Source: Methanofollis sp. W23 (GTDB taxonomy: Archaea; Halobacteriota; Methanomicrobia; Methanomicrobiales; Methanofollaceae). Taken from it: a DNA stretch of 64,000 nt. The notes below the pieces were generated by a model. That model searched no databases, was not told where the DNA came from, and worked only from the letters and a program-made list of their open reading frames with translations. How positions within the stretch are numbered: the stretch's first letter is position 1; every line of letters begins with the position of its first letter. This document shows positions 25,968-34,324 of this stretch, one piece after another. The translations under genes and the position numbers were made by a program. The DNA lies in NCBI RefSeq assembly GCF_017875325.1, contig NZ_JAGGMN010000001.1:2500140-2564139 (forward strand), written 5' to 3'.

Positions 25968-26512
25968 GACGGATCGCGGTGGTGACCTCCAACCCCCACA
26001 AGGCCGAGGAGGTGGCCAGGTTCTTTGCAGGGGTGGCCGAGGTCGAGCATGTCAGGATGGAGATCCCTGAGTACCGCGACGACGATGTGCGGGTCATCGC
26101 GCGGGAGAAGGCGCGGTACGCCTATGCCCATCTTGGCCGCCCGCTCATCGTGGACGATACGGCCTTCTCGGTCGATGCTCTGCAGGGGTTCCCTGGTCCA
26201 TATGCGGCATATGTGCAGGACCGGATCGGGAACGACGGGATCTTGAAGTTGATGGAAGGGGTCGCCGACCGGCGGGCGCACTTCGAGACGGCGATCGCCT
26301 ATGCCGACGACGGAGGCGAGGTCCATACCTTCTCAGGCGTGATCGAAGGCGAGGTCACTGAGGAGCCAGAGGGAGAGGAGGGCTTCGGGTACGACCCGAT
26401 CTTTGCGGTCGGAGGCCGGACTTTTGCCGAGATCCCCCTTGAAGAGAAGAGCAGGATCTCCCACCGGGCGCGGGCCCTTGCCGCCTTCAGGGGCTGGCTG
26501 GGAGATCAATAA
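25964..26512 (+). CDS. rdgB: XTP/dITP diphosphatase (RdgB/HAM1 family)
   Basis: 182-residue house-cleaning pyrophosphatase that removes dITP and XTP from the nucleotide pool. Motifs: VVTSNPHKAEEV near the start, IVDDTAFSVDALQGFPGPYAAY and EGEEGFGYDPIF, ending SHRARALAAF. GTG 25964 overlaps the Kae1-Bud32 stop and is where homology begins; the open frame upstream is only out-of-frame overlap with the kinase part. Confidence 0.94.
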   Translation: MRRIAVVTSNPHKAEEVARFFAGVAEVEHVRMEIPEYRDDDVRVIAREKARYAYAHLGRPLIVDDTAFSVDALQGFPGPYAAYVQDRIGNDGILKLMEGVADRRAHFETAIAYADDGGEVHTFSGVIEGEVTEEPEGEEGFGYDPIFAVGGRTFAEIPLEEKSRISHRARALAAFRGWLGDQ

Positions 26513-26568
26513 ACCTTAAGTCCGCGGACAGCATTGTACTTAGAACTGATTACGTGGTGAGATAAAAT

Positions 26569-26715
26569 ATGGCACGGTTCCCCGAAGCCGAAGCACGGCT
26601 GCTCAATGTCAAGATCTGCATGCGCTGCAACGCACGGAACGCGGTGAGGGCAACACAGTGTCGCAAGTGCGGCTACCAGCACCTGCGTCCCAAGAACAAG
26701 GACCGCAAGGCCTGA
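26569..26715 (+). CDS. rpl40e: ribosomal protein L40e
   Basis: 48-residue zinc protein of the large subunit, found by reading the gap after rdgB. The translation has [19 protein letters not shown], a four-cysteine zinc site, and a basic tail [18 protein letters not shown] lies five bases before the ATG. Homologous to the ribosomal half of eukaryotic ubiquitin-L40. Last gene of the translation cluster. Confidence 0.93.
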   Translation: MARFPEAEARLLNVKICMRCNARNAVRATQCRKCGYQHLRPKNKDRKA

Positions 26716-26815
26716 TCACGGGAAGAACAGAGGGATATCTGGACCGGCCCCATGGTGGGGCCGGCAGCCCTCATCATTCTTTTGTGTGTCCATAATGGTG
26801 GGCCGGAGCGTCGGC

Positions 26816-27466
26816 TCACGCACTGTAATAGGTGACTTTCTTTCCTTTCTCAGAATATTCTCCGGCAAAGGTCTCGAGGTTGCGCTTGTACCCGATCCGA
26901 TCGGTGATCCCGAGGGCACGGAGGTGTTCACGCACCCGCATCACGTCCGCTTCGTCGCTCCAGTCGCGGGTGTAGACATAGACGACTTTCCGGTCGTCCC
27001 GCGAGTCGGGGTCAGGCCTGGCGGTGCTCACTTTGGCAGAGAGGCCCAGGTCGCCGGCGACGGTGGCGTCACGGACTTTCTTCCAGATGGCGTCGACCTC
27101 TGTGATCTCGCAGAAGATCAGCCATTTCCCGGCCAGTTCGTTGTTGGGCGTGAGTGCCCCGGCCGCGGGGTTGTCGATGGTGATCCAGTACATCTGTGTG
27201 GTCTGGGAGGGGACAACGCCTTCGCCGGCCGTGATCATCTGGTAGACTGCGTCGACGCTCCCGAAACGGTGGAGGAGGGCCTCTGCAAGGGGCGGGTAGT
27301 CGTCTGCAAACTCGGCAAAGATCGCCTGCACGTCATCGAAAAAGTCGATCCCTGCCTCAACGGGCGAGAAGAGGGGGGCGCCGCGTGCTTCGAGGCCTTT
27401 GCTCAGCATGATCTCGAAGATGCCATAGGCAGCATCGGCAAGGGTATCGGAATCGACTTGTTCCAT
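26816..27466 (-). CDS. putative phosphothreonine lyase-domain (Bles03/DUF1917-like) protein
   Basis: 216-residue soluble protein. The C-terminal part LAGKWLIFCEITEVDAIW, LGLSAKVSTARP, VYVYTRDWSDEADVMRVREHL and LGITDRIGYKRNLETFAGEY matches the family annotated in archaea as 'putative phosphothreonine lyase domain-containing' and in animals as Bles03. The N-terminal 80 residues are helical. ATG 27466 is used because the homology begins after it; a longer frame overlaps thi4. It lies 68 bases after thi4 on the same strand. Biochemical role unknown. Confidence 0.75.
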   Translation of the reverse strand: MEQVDSDTLADAAYGIFEIMLSKGLEARGAPLFSPVEAGIDFFDDVQAIFAEFADDYPPLAEALLHRFGSVDAVYQMITAGEGVVPSQTTQMYWITIDNPAAGALTPNNELAGKWLIFCEITEVDAIWKKVRDATVAGDLGLSAKVSTARPDPDSRDDRKVVYVYTRDWSDEADVMRVREHLRALGITDRIGYKRNLETFAGEYSEKGKKVTYYSA

Positions 27467-27534
27467 GAATATTTCCTTGGAGAGGGGATGAAAAAAGGTT
27501 GTCGTCCGGGTGTTGTTCCCGGGCAGCAGCGTGG

Positions 27535-28299
27535 TCAGGGTCTGAGGGCCTCGGCCACGAGGTCGGCAGCCCGTTCGCCTGAGAGGAGCATGCCGCCAAA
27601 GATCGGGCCCATCCGGCACTCGCCGGCGACGGCGTTGGCGGCCATCCCGCAGACCCAGAGTCCTGGGAAGACCTCTCTGGTGTGCTCGACGATCCTGTTC
27701 TCGGCACGCTCGGCCCACATGTAACTCTCGCCCTTGATGGTGAGGTCGGCACCCTTGTGGGCGACCATGTGGGCGATGGTGGCGTCGTGTCCGGTGGCGT
27801 CGACGACGGCCTGGCACCTGATGGTGAGGGGGTCGACATGGAGGCCGGTCATCTCGACCGGGCTCCAGTTGATGACCAGGCCTGAGACGCGGCCGTCGCC
27901 CTTGACGACGACGTCTTCAACGGCGATGAGGTTGAAGAATTCGGCGCCGGCGGTGCAGGCGGCGGCGGTGAGTTTGGAGACGGCCTCCACTGACTTTGCG
28001 ACATGGTAGCCTGGTTCGTACTCGGTCGAGGCGATCTCGAAGTGATCGAGGAGACGTTTCGCGCCGTCCTGGACAACGATCCTCGGGAACATCATGCCGC
28101 CGCCCCACATCCCCCCGCCGATAGAGAGTTTCTTCTCGATGAGTCCGACCTTTACGCCTTTCTCGGCGAGAAGGGCGGCACAGGTGATCCCTGATGGCCC
28201 GCCGCCGATGACCGCGACGTCCAGGTCGAGGTACTCGGTCATCGTCTCCATCTGGGTGGCAAGGATCGCCCTGCTGATTGTCACTTCATCCAGTTCCAT
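27535..28299 (-). CDS. thi4: Thi4-family thiazole synthase, sulfide-dependent type
   Basis: 254-residue flavoprotein-like enzyme making the ADP-thiazole precursor of thiamine from NAD, glycine and sulfur. The dinucleotide-binding motif VAVIGGGPSGITCA is at 28-41, with GGGMWGGGMMFPRI and a C-terminal GMAANAVAGECRMGPIFGGML. The position equal to yeast Thi4 Cys205, which is sacrificed as sulfur donor, is His154 (TGLHVDPL). By analogy with Methanocaldococcus Thi4 it should use free sulfide catalytically. ATG 28299 has homology from residue 1; the upstream extension is not conserved. Confidence 0.93.
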   Translation of the reverse strand: MELDEVTISRAILATQMETMTEYLDLDVAVIGGGPSGITCAALLAEKGVKVGLIEKKLSIGGGMWGGGMMFPRIVVQDGAKRLLDHFEIASTEYEPGYHVAKSVEAVSKLTAAACTAGAEFFNLIAVEDVVVKGDGRVSGLVINWSPVEMTGLHVDPLTIRCQAVVDATGHDATIAHMVAHKGADLTIKGESYMWAERAENRIVEHTREVFPGLWVCGMAANAVAGECRMGPIFGGMLLSGERAADLVAEALRP

Positions 28300-28413
28300 C
28301 GCTTTCACTTCGCAGAAAAGATTGGGTATCACTCTACAAATAGCCATTCACGGGATGAGGTACGGTCGGAGGTATTATGATGTGGAAAAGTACAGTGAGT
28401 AACTGATCGTTAC

Positions 28414-29298
28414 ATGAAATGGAAACGTGATCTGGGGCTCACGATGAGGCAGATCATGACCTGGGCACTCTTGCTCCTGGTCTATCTGGTCTTTCTCACG
28501 ATCCTCGGGACTCTGTTCGGTGTCGGGCCATGGACACTCGTTGCTATCGCCTTTGTGATAGCCTTTGCCCAGTATTTCTTCTCGGACAAACTGGTGCTGA
28601 TGAGCACGGGTGCCCGCGAGGTGACGCCTGAAGAGTACCCGGTGCTCCATGACGTGGTGGAGAAACTGGCCGCTGAGGCCGATATTCCCAAACCACGGGT
28701 CGCGGTGATGCCCACCCCTGTCCCGAACGCATTTGCGACGGGGCGGAGCCCAAGCCATGCGGTGGTCGCAGCGACCGACTCGATCCTCCGCCTGCTGACG
28801 CGGGAGGAGCTTGAGGCGGTGCTGGCTCACGAGATCGCCCATGTGAAGAACAGGGACGTGATGACCCTCACCATCGCGAGTTTCCTTGCGATGGTCGCGG
28901 CGATCATCATGCAGAATGCCTGGCTCTTCTCCATCGCAGACCGTAGGGAAGGAGGCGCCTGGATGGCCGCATGGGCGGTGTCCATCGTCGTCTGGATCGT
29001 CTCCACGCTGCTGGTCAGGTCGCTCTCCCGGTACAGGGAGTTTGCGGCAGACCGCGGCAGCGCCTACATCACCCGGAATCCGAAGGCGCTCATCTCCGCG
29101 CTCTACAAGATCAGCGGACGGATGGACATGGTGCCGGCAGAGAAGAGGAGAGAGGTCGAGGGGGCAAATGCCTTCTTCATCCTCCCGGCCATCTCGGGCA
29201 ACACCCTGATGGAACTCTTCTCCACCCACCCGACCCTGGAGAAGCGGGTGGAGGCACTTGAAGCACTCGAAGATGAAGTTCGGTATATGCCGAGGTAA
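28414..29298 (+). CDS. htpX: HtpX-like membrane zinc metalloprotease (M48)
   Basis: 294-residue membrane protease that degrades misfolded membrane proteins. Two N-terminal transmembrane helices (about 12-32, 35-52) precede the zinc motif HEIAHVKNRD (His139, Glu140, His143). Two further hydrophobic segments lie at about 150-170 and 180-200, and the third-ligand glutamate region is REFAADRGSA. Monocistronic, divergent from thi4. Length and motif order match HtpX. Confidence 0.95.
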   Translation: MKWKRDLGLTMRQIMTWALLLLVYLVFLTILGTLFGVGPWTLVAIAFVIAFAQYFFSDKLVLMSTGAREVTPEEYPVLHDVVEKLAAEADIPKPRVAVMPTPVPNAFATGRSPSHAVVAATDSILRLLTREELEAVLAHEIAHVKNRDVMTLTIASFLAMVAAIIMQNAWLFSIADRREGGAWMAAWAVSIVVWIVSTLLVRSLSRYREFAADRGSAYITRNPKALISALYKISGRMDMVPAEKRREVEGANAFFILPAISGNTLMELFSTHPTLEKRVEALEALEDEVRYMPR

Positions 29299-29367
29299 CC
29301 CCTCGGGCAATACCATTTTATCTTCAGGGCGCGAATATTGTAAGGTATTCCCATGCGGAATGCCTGC

Positions 29368-29438
29368 GCATCGATGGTCTAGTGGCATGACTTTGGCCTT
29401 CCAAGCCAATAGCCCGGGTTCAATTCCCGGTCGATGCA
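29368..29438 (+). tRNA. tRNA-Gly (TCC)
   Basis: 71 bases. Acceptor arms GCATCGA and TCGATGC pair perfectly, the discriminator is A, the T-arm holds GGTTCAATTCC and the anticodon loop CTTCCAA gives TCC. No CCA is encoded. A T-rich run follows at 29442, a likely terminator. Confidence 0.95.
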
Positions 29439-29576
29439 TCGCTTTTTAAAGATTGTTCTGAGCAGCGGAGTGCACGCCCGGCGCGGTTCGGGGTTCATGC
29501 ACGAAGCGAGGCGGGCGGCGGCCCGGCGCCGGGAAGAAGATTTATTACCGCCCTGCACCTATCTATACGAGGACGC

Positions 29577-29650
29577 GGGCTCGTGGTCTAGCTGGTTATG
29601 ACGTCGCCTTCACACGGCGGAGGTCCTGAGTTCGAATCTCAGCGGGCCCA
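29577..29650 (+). tRNA. tRNA-Val (CAC)
   Basis: 74 bases. Acceptor GGGCTCG pairs with CGGGCCC (one G-T), discriminator A, anticodon stem TCGCC/GGCGG with loop TTCACAC giving CAC, T-loop GTTCGAATC. CCA not encoded. A TATA-like TTTATTA lies at 29541, about 33 bases upstream. Confidence 0.95.
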
Positions 29651-29938
29651 TTGATTATCTCTTCTTTTGGGATTTTTTTTGTGGTATCTTGCATGCTTTT
29701 TTTAGTATGCAGAATGTTCTGACGCATTCAATTTGGATCATTGGACGTAATGGGGCTCTCACCCCGGTTCACGACTTAGGGAACTTCGATGGGATGGAAG
29801 CCGCATTCGAGGAGCGCAATGGAATGTTGTTCTCAACGATCTGCAGGGTTTAACATAAGAGAATAGGTTGCCCCATCCGAGTTTACCATCCGATTCGATG
29901 AGTCCTAAAGGCCGACACATCCTAGGAAGTAGTCGGGT
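29651..29938. other. intergenic region downstream of tRNA-Val
   Basis: T-rich runs just after the tRNA (29658-29705) and a small stem TGCAT...ATGCA around a T run (29694-29713) look like termination signals. The rest shows no conserved coding sequence or recognisable RNA that I can name. Confidence 0.4.
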
Positions 29939-30445
29939 TCATGGGACAAAACGGGGGATTACTTTCCCGACCACGGACTCGAGATCCTCACCCGAAGACG
30001 CAACGGTGAGATCGGCATACCTCTCGTAGAGCGGAACCCGCCAGTCGTACATCTCGCGGAGACTCTGGCCCGGGATGAGGAGTATCCCCCGGGTCGTGAT
30101 GTTCTTGAGCCTCTTTGCCATCTCGTCATACGAGATCTCGAGGTACACAACTATCCCTCCGGCCTTCAGGTGCGCCATCGCATCTTCGCTGCATACCACA
30201 CTGCCGCCCGTCGCGATCACCGCATGGCCGGGGTGAAGGGAGAGGATCGTCTCCTCCTCGATCCGCCCGAACGCATCCGGCCCGTCCTCGTCGAGGATCT
30301 CCTGCAGCATCCTTCCGGTCCGCTCCTGGATCAGGATATCGGTATCGATGAACTGCATGCCGAGGGATTTTGCAAGGATAACGCCCACGGTGCTCTTCCC
30401 CGCGCCAGGCATGCCGATGAGGACGATGTTTTTGTGGTAATGCAT
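29939..30445 (-). CDS. shikimate kinase-like P-loop kinase (bacterial AroK fold)
   Basis: 168-residue nucleoside-monophosphate-kinase-fold enzyme. Walker A is GMPGAGKST at 11-19. The shikimate-site motif FIDTDILIQERTG and the glycine-rich ATGGSVVC are those of AroK, which phosphorylates shikimate in aromatic amino-acid synthesis. Most archaea use an unrelated GHMP-type shikimate kinase, so this gene either replaces it or has another small-molecule substrate. CCAGGAGAG lies just before ATG 30445; the much longer open frame upstream runs through the decayed immunity gene and is rejected. No aro genes adjoin. Confidence 0.8.
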   Translation of the reverse strand: MHYHKNIVLIGMPGAGKSTVGVILAKSLGMQFIDTDILIQERTGRMLQEILDEDGPDAFGRIEEETILSLHPGHAVIATGGSVVCSEDAMAHLKAGGIVVYLEISYDEMAKRLKNITTRGILLIPGQSLREMYDWRVPLYERYADLTVASSGEDLESVVGKVIPRFVP

Positions 30446-30589
30446 ACAGCTCTCCTGGGATCCGGTGGACTCAAAGCCCCTCTGTTGGTACCTGGGATGG
30501 GATCCCGGGGTGGATGAAGGTTTTGTCCCGGGAAATGAGTGCGTCCTGCAGGGAAACCTGTACAGAAGATCAGAAGAGGGAGACGGCTC

Positions 30590-30960
30590 TCCGTCATGTA
30601 TCGCATGCAGGGGAGAGGGGGGTGCCCAGTCCCATTTTTGCACATCTCTGGTGCATGGTCGGTAATCAGGGGTGCCGCGACAGCTTTCAAAGCATAGTAC
30701 GCCGCCCCGAAGGCGTGCCGGGGGACATGCGCAGTCACCACCGCCTGTATTCAAAATGACTGAGATCCGCGATGCGTCCCTTGCCGCACATGCCGCCACC
30801 CGCGACGCGAAAGAACATGACGCGGCCGGTCGTCCTCAAGATATGCACGTTCAAAGTATGGAAGCACCTGTTTGGCACAGTCCGCAGCCAAGATTGCCAT
30901 TGAGATCTGATCGTCTCTGCGGTATTTTTTCACAAACCATTCCTGGGCTTTGTAAATTAT
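30590..30960 (-). pseudogene. remnant of an Imm5-like putative immunity protein
   Basis: Minus-strand fragments in three frames line up with one small helical protein family annotated as putative immunity protein. The fragments are AILAADCAKQVLPYFE...EDDRPRH (about 30900-30810), then AACAARDASR (about 30800), then VTAHVPRHAFGAAYYALKAVA (30741-30670). The frame changes at least twice, so it cannot be translated as one product. No intact toxin gene is adjacent. Boundaries are approximate. Confidence 0.5.
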
Positions 30961-31159
30961 CGTGATGGTTCTCTTCGACGGAGGCAGCGTCCCAGGTGCG
31001 AGCGTGAAGGGAGGCAAGGTCACACAGAACAAAATATCACCGGTACTTGTGGTGAGCGTGCTTGCCCTCTCACTGATCATCGTACTCTATAGGGTGTTTA
31101 CCGGCGTCGATCTCTTCAGGATCATCCGGGGAGGAGTGCCAGTGTTGTTCAGGCCCTGA

Positions 31160-31603
31160 ACATTTTTTGATCGAAACGTGATCGAAACCGATCAAAAGTG
31201 GACCGAAATCGATCGGACAGAATATTTTATTTTCAGAAAATAATTCCAAAAATGGTTTCGTAAAAATGGGCATGAACCCGGGGTTCACGCATACGCGATG
31301 AAAATTTATCTCCGCTTATTCTCTCTCTTTTCAAGATAGGAGAATCGGTGGGGATCGTGTTCAATTCGCCGCCCCCATCTATCTTTGTCGTGGAGGGTCC
31401 GGGAAGCGGCACGACCCCGGCGAAGAGAATGATCAAGAGGATTTCTACAAGGCCTTAAGATCCATATTCACTGAGGTTCTCGGATATCTCGAATGGTTCA
31501 ATGGGTGCTTAAATAAATAATAACCAGAAATTTGGGAAAAAAATTCATAAGGATATAATATGTACATATGTTCCCCAGCACTATTATAAAATAAAGGATT
31601 TTA
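31160..31603. repeat. A+T-rich intergenic region with repeat module
   Basis: 31170-31220 has four irregular GATCGAAA-like direct repeats. From 31266 comes the module GGGCATGAACCC...TCACGCATACGCGATGAAAATTT, a CCGCCCCC...GGTCCGGG core and a right end GATTTCTACAAGGCC finishing at 31457. The same module order is found at 36700-36866 and 50930-51090. 31485-31600 is A+T-rich and probably holds the hflX promoter. Confidence 0.5.
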
Positions 31604-31654
31604 ATGACATTTAAAACAGAATTCGTGCCAGATGATTACGTCGGAGGCCGTCCT

Positions 31655-32902
31655 ATGAAAAAAACTATTGTTGTCCAGCGAAATGATCCAGATACTGACG
31701 CTGCTACCAATTCGCGGAAACTGGCAGAACTCAAGGAGTTGGCACATGCCGCTGATTATGTGGTTGTGGGCACACTTGTGCAATCAATATATCCTAACAG
31801 GAAATACCAGATAGGTTCTGGGAAGGTGGATGACCTTGCGGAGCGTGTGGAATCTCTGGATGCTGAAAAAGTAATTTTTAACAACCAGTTGTCAATGACG
31901 CAGATCTACAATATCTCTGAGACGTGCAAATGTGAAGTAATGGACAGGTTCCAGCTTATCCTTGAGATATTTGCTGCAAGAGCCACTACAAGACGTGCAA
32001 AACTGCAGGTAGAACTTGCACGATTACGATATGAACTTCCGAAAGCAAAGTCTATCGTTTCCCTGCAGAAGAAGGAGGAAAGGCAGGGCTTTATGGGCCT
32101 TGGAAGTTATGAGGACTCTTATGAGCAGGATATTAAGAAAAAGATCGTAAGGATCAGGACCGAACTTCTTCAGCATGGAAATGGGAGCGAGTCACTTCGC
32201 AGTTTCAGGCATGAAAGAGGATTTTCCCTTATAGCTCTGGCAGGTTATACGAATGCGGGAAAAAGTACTCTTTTCCAGTCACTTGTAGAGGAAGAGACGA
32301 TAGTCAAGGACATGCTCTTTACGACACTATCTCCTACAACACGCTCTCTCATGGTAAATAGCAGAAAAATGCTTCTGACCGATACTGTGGGATTTATCGA
32401 AGACCTCCCACACTTGATGGTGGATGCCTTCAGGTCAACGCTTGATGAGATATTCCTGGCTGATATCATTCTTCTTGTGGTGGATATGAGTGATCCAGTG
32501 GATGTTATCAGACAAAAACTGGCTGTCAGTCATGATATCTTCTGGGAAAGAGCAGAAGATCCTGTGATAGTTACTGCTCTTAACAAGGCCGATCTTGTTC
32601 CTGATGAAGAACTGCAGGAAAAAATGAGAGTGATCAGTGATCTTGCTCCTGTTCCTGTCATGATATCTGCAAGATCAGGAGAAGGTCTTAACGAACTTAA
32701 ACAGGTTCTCTATGAGAGCCTTCCTGAATGGGAACATTGCAGGATATCCGTCCCGATGTCTGAGGAGGGTATATCCATGGTATCGTGGCTTTATGATGAG
32801 GGGATTGTGCACACTATTGAGTATGGCGATTCCATATTCATGGAAATAGAAGCAAGGAACGAAATAATTCAAAAAGTAAAGCCTTTCGCCATGTCTTCTT
32901 AA
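31655..32902 (+). CDS. hflX: GTPase HflX
   Basis: 415-residue ribosome-associated GTPase of the OBG-HflX class. The N-terminal HflX domain (VVGTLVQSIYPNRKYQIGSGKVDDL) is followed by a coiled-coil linker. The G domain has P-loop GYTNAGKST, switch II DTVGFIEDLPH and NKAD, and an HflX C-terminal domain ends the protein. ATG 31655 has GGAGG seven bases upstream; ATG 31604 in frame is possible. The codons are far richer in A and T (AAA, ATT, GAA, TCT) than all neighbours, which suggests acquisition, perhaps from a Methanosarcina-like donor. It is monocistronic between repeat-filled gaps. Confidence 0.93.
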   Translation: MKKTIVVQRNDPDTDAATNSRKLAELKELAHAADYVVVGTLVQSIYPNRKYQIGSGKVDDLAERVESLDAEKVIFNNQLSMTQIYNISETCKCEVMDRFQLILEIFAARATTRRAKLQVELARLRYELPKAKSIVSLQKKEERQGFMGLGSYEDSYEQDIKKKIVRIRTELLQHGNGSESLRSFRHERGFSLIALAGYTNAGKSTLFQSLVEEETIVKDMLFTTLSPTTRSLMVNSRKMLLTDTVGFIEDLPHLMVDAFRSTLDEIFLADIILLVVDMSDPVDVIRQKLAVSHDIFWERAEDPVIVTALNKADLVPDEELQEKMRVISDLAPVPVMISARSGEGLNELKQVLYESLPEWEHCRISVPMSEEGISMVSWLYDEGIVHTIEYGDSIFMEIEARNEIIQKVKPFAMSS

Positions 32903-33901
32903 TAATATTCACAGATAATTTATGGATTGCCAGATGAGTGAGATAAAGCAGGGTTCACACTACTTCTGAACATTCTGCCAGACCATTCCTGAGTTACCGA
33001 TCCCCTCGAACCCCTGGCATTACGATAGGCTGTGGACTGCAACGCACTCGTCATGATCATCCATTCTGCCTCCCCGACTGCATCGTGAATCCCGGGGGGT
33101 CAGGGGGCGATGCCCCAGGCCGAAGAAGGGAAAGGCGGGTGATCCACATGCTCCTCACATGAGAAGTGAGGGGGTACCATGAAAATGATCCTGACGACAA
33201 TCTCTCCGGGTTTTTATGAAAATTTGAACCATCAAGATCTCGTTGAAGGTGATATGCAGATGAGAGGGGCGCCTTCAGGATGATCGGCATTCTGCCTTCT
33301 CGTCCCTATCTTCGCCCCGGGGGTTTGCACCCGCCAGATCCCTCCGGACAGAGGAGAGGGGGGGGGCGGCGATTCGATGGTGTTCCTCCCGTGGCGTCCT
33401 GCTCTGAAGAACACCGCGAACGTGATCTCTCATTTGATCGCCAGGTCTCCCGACCTTTTCACCTCCGCACCTGGTTCGCACCTGGCGGGCGCGAAGATGG
33501 CGGCCCGGAAAGAACCTTAGTCCTGACGGGATTTTGGTACAGGAGTACAGAGAGAGAAGTGTGTACAGTTCCCCCAGGTAATTCGCACACGATCCAGGGA
33601 ACACCCGGCACCCATGGTGGCCTGGGGTGTAGGGAGAGAAAGTGCGGATGAGAGGGGAAAACCGGAACCCATCCCCGGTTGCCGGATCGAAGATGGTTCA
33701 TGTGGATTTTCCCAGGTGCAAACCAGGTGCGAAGAAAAAAATGACTCTCTAGGGGGTGGAAGGACCCTTGATCCTTCTCCTTGTGACAGGGGACCGGCCA
33801 GAAATTTCTCGACCCGCCACCCTGCCTCTCCTCTGCTCCCAGGGGCCGGGGGCCAATCCCACACCCCATCTCAGAAAAAAATCGTCTGAAAAATCTCCCC
33901 C
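32903..33901. repeat. 1-kb non-coding region made of repeat modules
   Basis: Lies between the convergent hflX and lipoprotein genes. 33004-33180 is a degenerate copy of the element core (CCCCTGG...ACGATAGG...GGGCGATGCCCC...AAGGCGGGTGAT). 33290-33360 is another G+C core. 33466-33485 and 33712-33731 form a 20-bp inverted repeat with one mismatch. 33766-33791 is a 26-bp exact inverted match to 59148-59173. Open frames here lack codon bias and homology, so I see no gene. Confidence 0.55.
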
Positions 33902-34324
33902 TCACTCAATCCTCACCGAAACATTCACATCTCGTTTCGCATCCGCCCCATCTGTGGTGAACTCCGAGTTCTCGATCACCAGGTAATGTGTGCCATAATG
34001 AGGGAGCGTATAGGTAAACTCCTTTGAGACCACATCTCGATAAATTACTGCTTTCCAGGTGTCTTGCGTACTGTTCTCAAACGCCTTCTTGTATTTGATA
34101 TAATTCGCTCTATTAAAGACGAGGAGATCGACCGGCGCTCCATCGGTATTTATTTCAATGCTAAAACTGGTCCCTTTCTCGCCCCAGAGTTCATAGACAT
34201 AAAGATAATCATACGGCACATCGACGCTCGCAACAACCGGCTCAAGGGTAGTGCCAGTTCCTGTGCAGCCAGCAATTAAAACTGTTCCAATAAGCAAAAG
34301 AACAATCAAGAGGGGTCTGGTCAT
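33902..34324 (-). CDS. predicted surface lipoprotein, unknown function
   Basis: 140 residues beginning with a signal peptide and lipobox (LLLIGTVLIAGC), so the mature protein should be anchored by a lipid-modified cysteine at about residue 19. The mature part is beta-rich: SVDVPYDYLYVYELWGEKGTSFSIEI and a closing segment THYLVIENSEFTTDGADAKRD that could be an Ig-like or jelly-roll domain. No family recognised. The base composition is less G+C-rich than core genes. Isolated gene with repeat-filled flanks. Confidence 0.75.
   Translation of the reverse strand: MTRPLLIVLLLIGTVLIAGCTGTGTTLEPVVASVDVPYDYLYVYELWGEKGTSFSIEINTDGAPVDLLVFNRANYIKYKKAFENSTQDTWKAVIYRDVVSKEFTYTLPHYGTHYLVIENSEFTTDGADAKRDVNVSVRIE

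Noticed and set aside
29651-29938. A box C/D guide RNA or other small RNA after tRNA-Val
   Set aside because: CGATGAGTC resembles a C box, but no properly spaced D box and no C'/D' pair could be found.
30962-31159. Possible 65-residue membrane protein with one hydrophobic helix
   Set aside because: No Shine-Dalgarno or TATA signal, overlaps the start of the decayed immunity gene, no homology I recognise; could be real but not supported.
33459-33905. Open frames in the 1-kb gap after hflX
   Set aside because: Translations are Pro/Arg/Gly-rich, cross the repeat modules and share sequence with other non-coding copies.
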